Source of the DNA: a virus
Reading direction: 5' to 3' (one strand)
IMG/VR virus record: IMGVR_UViG_3300005537_000066
Location: 1-23,176 of that record
DNA length: 23,176 nt
Part shown: piece by piece, positions 21,033 through 23,176 of the stretch
How the letters are laid out: each line of letters opens with the position of its first letter
Numbering within the stretch: position 1 is the stretch's first letter
Notes under the pieces: model-generated
Seen by the model: the letters and a program-made list of their open reading frames with translations, nothing else
Databases searched by the model: none
What the model was told of the DNA's origin: nothing
Made by a program: the position numbers and the translations under genes

Positions 21033-22492
21033 AAATACCTCCGCGCGCCGCCGGCGCCGTCGCCGCGCCAGTCGGTGAACTCACGCGTCCAAGCCCGCTT
21101 GCCTGCGCTCGCCATCCAGGTCTCGTGCGCACCGTCGCCGGCGGCGAGGAGCGCGAGGCCGAGCGCCCAGAAGTCGTCGGCATGGCCGGTCTCCTCGGTC
21201 GCGTCCGCGTCGTAGCGCGTCTTTCCCGCCGCCGTCGTGATCTTGTAAATCGAGTGGATCGACTCACGGAGCTCGGGCTCGGACGGAACGCGAATCGAAC
21301 GGTCCTCGAACTGGCGGAGAACGCGCGTCGCCATGTCCTCCTTCACCGCCGAGCCGAAGTCGATCGCCTCGACCCGCGCCTCCCCGAACTTCTCGACCGT
21401 CTCCTCGGCGAGCTGCGCGCCGATGCCGGTCGCATCGATGCACGCGCGGCGGCAGTGCTCGAGCGCCGCCCACAGCGCCGCGCGCTGCTCGGCGAACCTC
21501 CGCCTCTCGAACGCGATGCGCGCACGCACGCGGCGGAGCGGGCCGTCGGGCTCGATGATCGAGAGCACGGCGAGATCGCGCCGCCGCGCGACGTCGTAGC
21601 CGGCATAGAGCGTCTTGCCTTTCAGCGGCGCGAAGAGGCGCTTCCACGCGTTCACGTGGTCGTAGCCCTCGGACGGCGCGAGCTCGAGCGGGTCGGCGTC
21701 GACGAAGCGGCGCCACTCGCGCGCGCCACCGATGCGCAGGAACGGGACCACGAGAACGCCCTCGTCCTCGCAGGGCACGATCGCCTCGATCGGGATCAGG
21801 CGGCTCTCGGCGTCCTCGAAGATGAGGCCGTATTCCGTGTTGAACTTCCGGCCGCGCCCGATCGCCGCGTAGACGTCCTCGAGCCGGATCGGGCAGCCCT
21901 CGCGGATTGCCTGGTGGACATCGACGCGGTGGAGCGACCAGCCCTCGCGCGCGCCGCTCATGATCTCGTAGAACGGGCCGCGCCGCTCGTTCGGGGTGCC
22001 GACGAGCCGGATCTTCCGCCCCTCGCGCGATGCGATCGGCATCGCGGCGCCCGAGAGCTCCTCGGCGTTCGGCCAGTGGCCCGCCTCGTCGCCGATCAGG
22101 TTGCCGTGCTTGCCGCGAATCGAGAAGATGTTCGTGGGGAGTCCGACGATGCGCGAGCCGTGCTCGAAATTGATCGCGAGCATCGTGACCTTGCCGTCGC
22201 CACGCTCGTCGCGCACGAAGTGCTCTTCGTTGGTGATCTCGCTCGCGAGCCCGATCGCGCGTGCGTGGATCCCCGCGTAGCGGATCATCTCGCGCGTCTG
22301 CACCTCGGCCGCCGAGAAGCAGAACCAGGGCGCCGGCTTCTTCTCGGCGTCGGCGAGCTGGCAGTCGATCACCGCCTCGAGCATGACGGCGTGCGTCTTC
22401 CCGCCCGAGCGCGTCCACAGACCCGCCTTCCGCGGCGAGCGGTCCTCAATCCAGCGGCGCTGGTACGGGTAGAGCGGCGCGATGGCGGTCAT
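21029..22492 (-). CDS. terminase large subunit (Mu gp28-like)
   Basis: 487 aa. The ATPase domain has a deviant Walker A (TRSGGKTH, 27-34), Walker B LIGDEA (132-137) and the coupling motif GTPNERRGPFYE (165-176). The nuclease domain follows with the RNase H-like acidic residues in GYD (D300), CIDATG (D353) and GHADD (D439/D440). It cuts and pumps phage DNA through the portal. The ATG overlaps the stop of the ribbon-helix-helix gene (ATGA); an upstream in-frame extension is only the shadow of other genes. Confidence 0.95.
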   Translation of the reverse strand: MTAIAPLYPYQRRWIEDRSPRKAGLWTRSGGKTHAVMLEAVIDCQLADAEKKPAPWFCFSAAEVQTREMIRYAGIHARAIGLASEITNEEHFVRDERGDGKVTMLAINFEHGSRIVGLPTNIFSIRGKHGNLIGDEAGHWPNAEELSGAAMPIASREGRKIRLVGTPNERRGPFYEIMSGAREGWSLHRVDVHQAIREGCPIRLEDVYAAIGRGRKFNTEYGLIFEDAESRLIPIEAIVPCEDEGVLVVPFLRIGGAREWRRFVDADPLELAPSEGYDHVNAWKRLFAPLKGKTLYAGYDVARRRDLAVLSIIEPDGPLRRVRARIAFERRRFAEQRAALWAALEHCRRACIDATGIGAQLAEETVEKFGEARVEAIDFGSAVKEDMATRVLRQFEDRSIRVPSEPELRESIHSIYKITTAAGKTRYDADATEETGHADDFWALGLALLAAGDGAHETWMASAGKRAWTREFTDWRGDGAGGARRYL

Positions 22493-22710
22493 CGCAAGAT
22501 CTCCTCGCCGCCGCCGTCGTCCAGCTCGGCCTGCAGCGCGGCCGCCTCGATCGATTCGTACAGCTCGACGAAGGCGACGATCTCTTTTCGCGCGATGCGC
22601 CACGCACGCTCGACGAGGAAGTTCATCGGGCGGTCGATGCGTCGCGCGAGCTCTGCGAGCTCCTGCCCGAGCTCGCGCGAGACCGAGATGTGGCACTCGG
22701 GCTTCTTCAC
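22489..22710 (-). CDS. ribbon-helix-helix-like small DNA-binding protein
   Basis: 73 aa from a GTG overlapping the SET gene stop (GTGA). A short N-terminal strand (PECHISVSREL) followed by two helices (GQELAELARRIDRPMNFLVE; ARKEIVAFVELYESIEAA) is the layout of Arc/MetJ-type dimers that insert a beta ribbon into the DNA major groove. The C-terminus is acidic and Gly-rich. It lies directly before the large terminase, where a small terminase would be expected, and no other small terminase is visible. It may recognise the packaging site or repress transcription; both are inference. Confidence 0.65.
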   Translation of the reverse strand: MKKPECHISVSRELGQELAELARRIDRPMNFLVERAWRIARKEIVAFVELYESIEAAALQAELDDGGGEEILR

Positions 22711-23099
22711 CGCCAGCCCTCTCCGTACCCGGCGAAGTCGGGATCGAACTGGCGATAGTCCTCGGTGATCTCCTCCCCGATGGCGATGGAGCGCGCAGCG
22801 GTCGAGACGAATTGGTTTCCGGCCTCGACGGTGACGATGGTGTTGGGCGCGAAGCTGTGATTCAGGAAACGGCTGTTGTCGACGCTGACGAGCCAGCGGC
22901 CATCGGTGCCGCGCCAGCCGTAGCGCCACACGAACTCCTGCGCATGCGACGGCAGCGCGCGAAGCTCCTCGTCGGTGCACGACCAGCCGAAGCGCCCATC
23001 CCAGCGCGCAATGACCTCGCCGGCCGCGATCGACTGCCGCGCGAACAGGCCAAGGCCCTCGATCGGCGACGGCGCGACGGCGGTGCGCACGAGCAGCAT
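22707..23099 (-). CDS. stand-alone SET-domain protein (putative lysine methyltransferase)
   Basis: 130 aa, essentially a minimal SET domain. Visible motifs are EGLGLFARQSIAAGEVI with GLG at 15-17 (SAM loop), NHSFAPN at 80-86 and GEEITEDY at 108-115 with the catalytic-type Tyr115. Pre-SET and Cys-rich post-SET regions are absent. Known SET enzymes transfer methyl from S-adenosylmethionine to protein lysines. The ATG overlaps the upstream stop (TGATG) and its own stop overlaps the next GTG, so it is built into the packaging operon. The substrate is unknown. Confidence 0.85.
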   Translation of the reverse strand: MLLVRTAVAPSPIEGLGLFARQSIAAGEVIARWDGRFGWSCTDEELRALPSHAQEFVWRYGWRGTDGRWLVSVDNSRFLNHSFAPNTIVTVEAGNQFVSTAARSIAIGEEITEDYRQFDPDFAGYGEGWR

Positions 23100-23176
23100 C
23101 AGCCCGAGCCCTTCATCGCGCGACGCTCCGCGCGAGCGCCCGCTCGAACGATCTGCTCGAGCAGCTCGACGAACCA
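23099..23176 (-). CDS. 3' end of an unknown upstream gene (partial)
   Basis: 25 codons before a TGA that overlaps the SET gene ATG. The visible C-terminus (WFVELLEQIVRAGARAERRA then MKGSG) is an amphipathic, Arg-rich helix. The start and the rest of the gene lie beyond the right edge. The frame agrees with the coupled-overlap pattern of the operon. No function can be given. Confidence 0.6.
   Translation of the reverse strand, partial: WFVELLEQIVRAGARAERRAMKGSG

Noticed and set aside
21029-22696. Longer terminase starting 68 codons upstream
   Set aside because: The upstream part is Arg-rich and overlaps the RHH gene out of frame; the ATG at 22492 overlaps the RHH stop in the usual ATGA manner.

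Overview
The window is the structural (head, packaging, tail, baseplate) cassette of a Mu-like transposable phage or prophage in a very G+C-rich bacterium. By eye the DNA is about two-thirds G+C or higher, with strongly G/C-ending codons and frequent GTG and TTG starts. A high-GC proteobacterium or myxobacterium-like host fits, but nothing here fixes the species. The Mu-like assignment rests on gene content and order: terminase, DUF935 portal, F-like head protein, I-type protease with nested scaffold, capsid, DUF1320, virion morphogenesis protein, DUF1834, DUF2635, sheath, tube, frameshifted tail chaperone, tape measure, circularisation protein N, gp44-, gp45-, gp46-, gp47- and gp48-like baseplate proteins, and a tail fibre.

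Almost all genes lie on the minus strand and are transcribed from right to left. Packaging and head (23176 to about 13275): the end of an unknown gene, a stand-alone SET-domain protein, a ribbon-helix-helix protein, large terminase, portal and MuF protein. A two-gene plus-strand cassette of Cys-rich proteins follows, with a 165-base divergent intergenic region. Then come an unknown virion-type protein, protease/scaffold, a decoration-like protein, major capsid and two small proteins. Head-tail completion and tail (13269 to 6439): DUF1320, virion morphogenesis, DUF1834, DUF2635, sheath, tube, frameshifting chaperone, a 64-aa protein and tape measure. Baseplate and fibre (6439 to 251): split N protein, hub, spike, gp46, gp47, gp48 and a lectin-like fibre.

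Most neighbouring genes overlap as ATGA, GTGA or TGATG, so the genes look translationally coupled. The only two long A/T homopolymers I noticed are an A10 and an A9 on the coding strand. Both sit at points where one coding frame gives way to another and both contain a canonical -1 slippery heptamer. One is the expected tail-chaperone frameshift; the other would fuse the portal to the MuF protein and is the most striking observation here.

Bases 1-250 hold no confident gene. They contain two copies of an 11-base repeat resembling insertion-sequence ends, suggesting the phage/host or phage/IS boundary is close. No integrase, MuA/MuB-type transposase, repressor, lysis gene, RNA gene or CRISPR array is visible; the early region would lie beyond the right edge.
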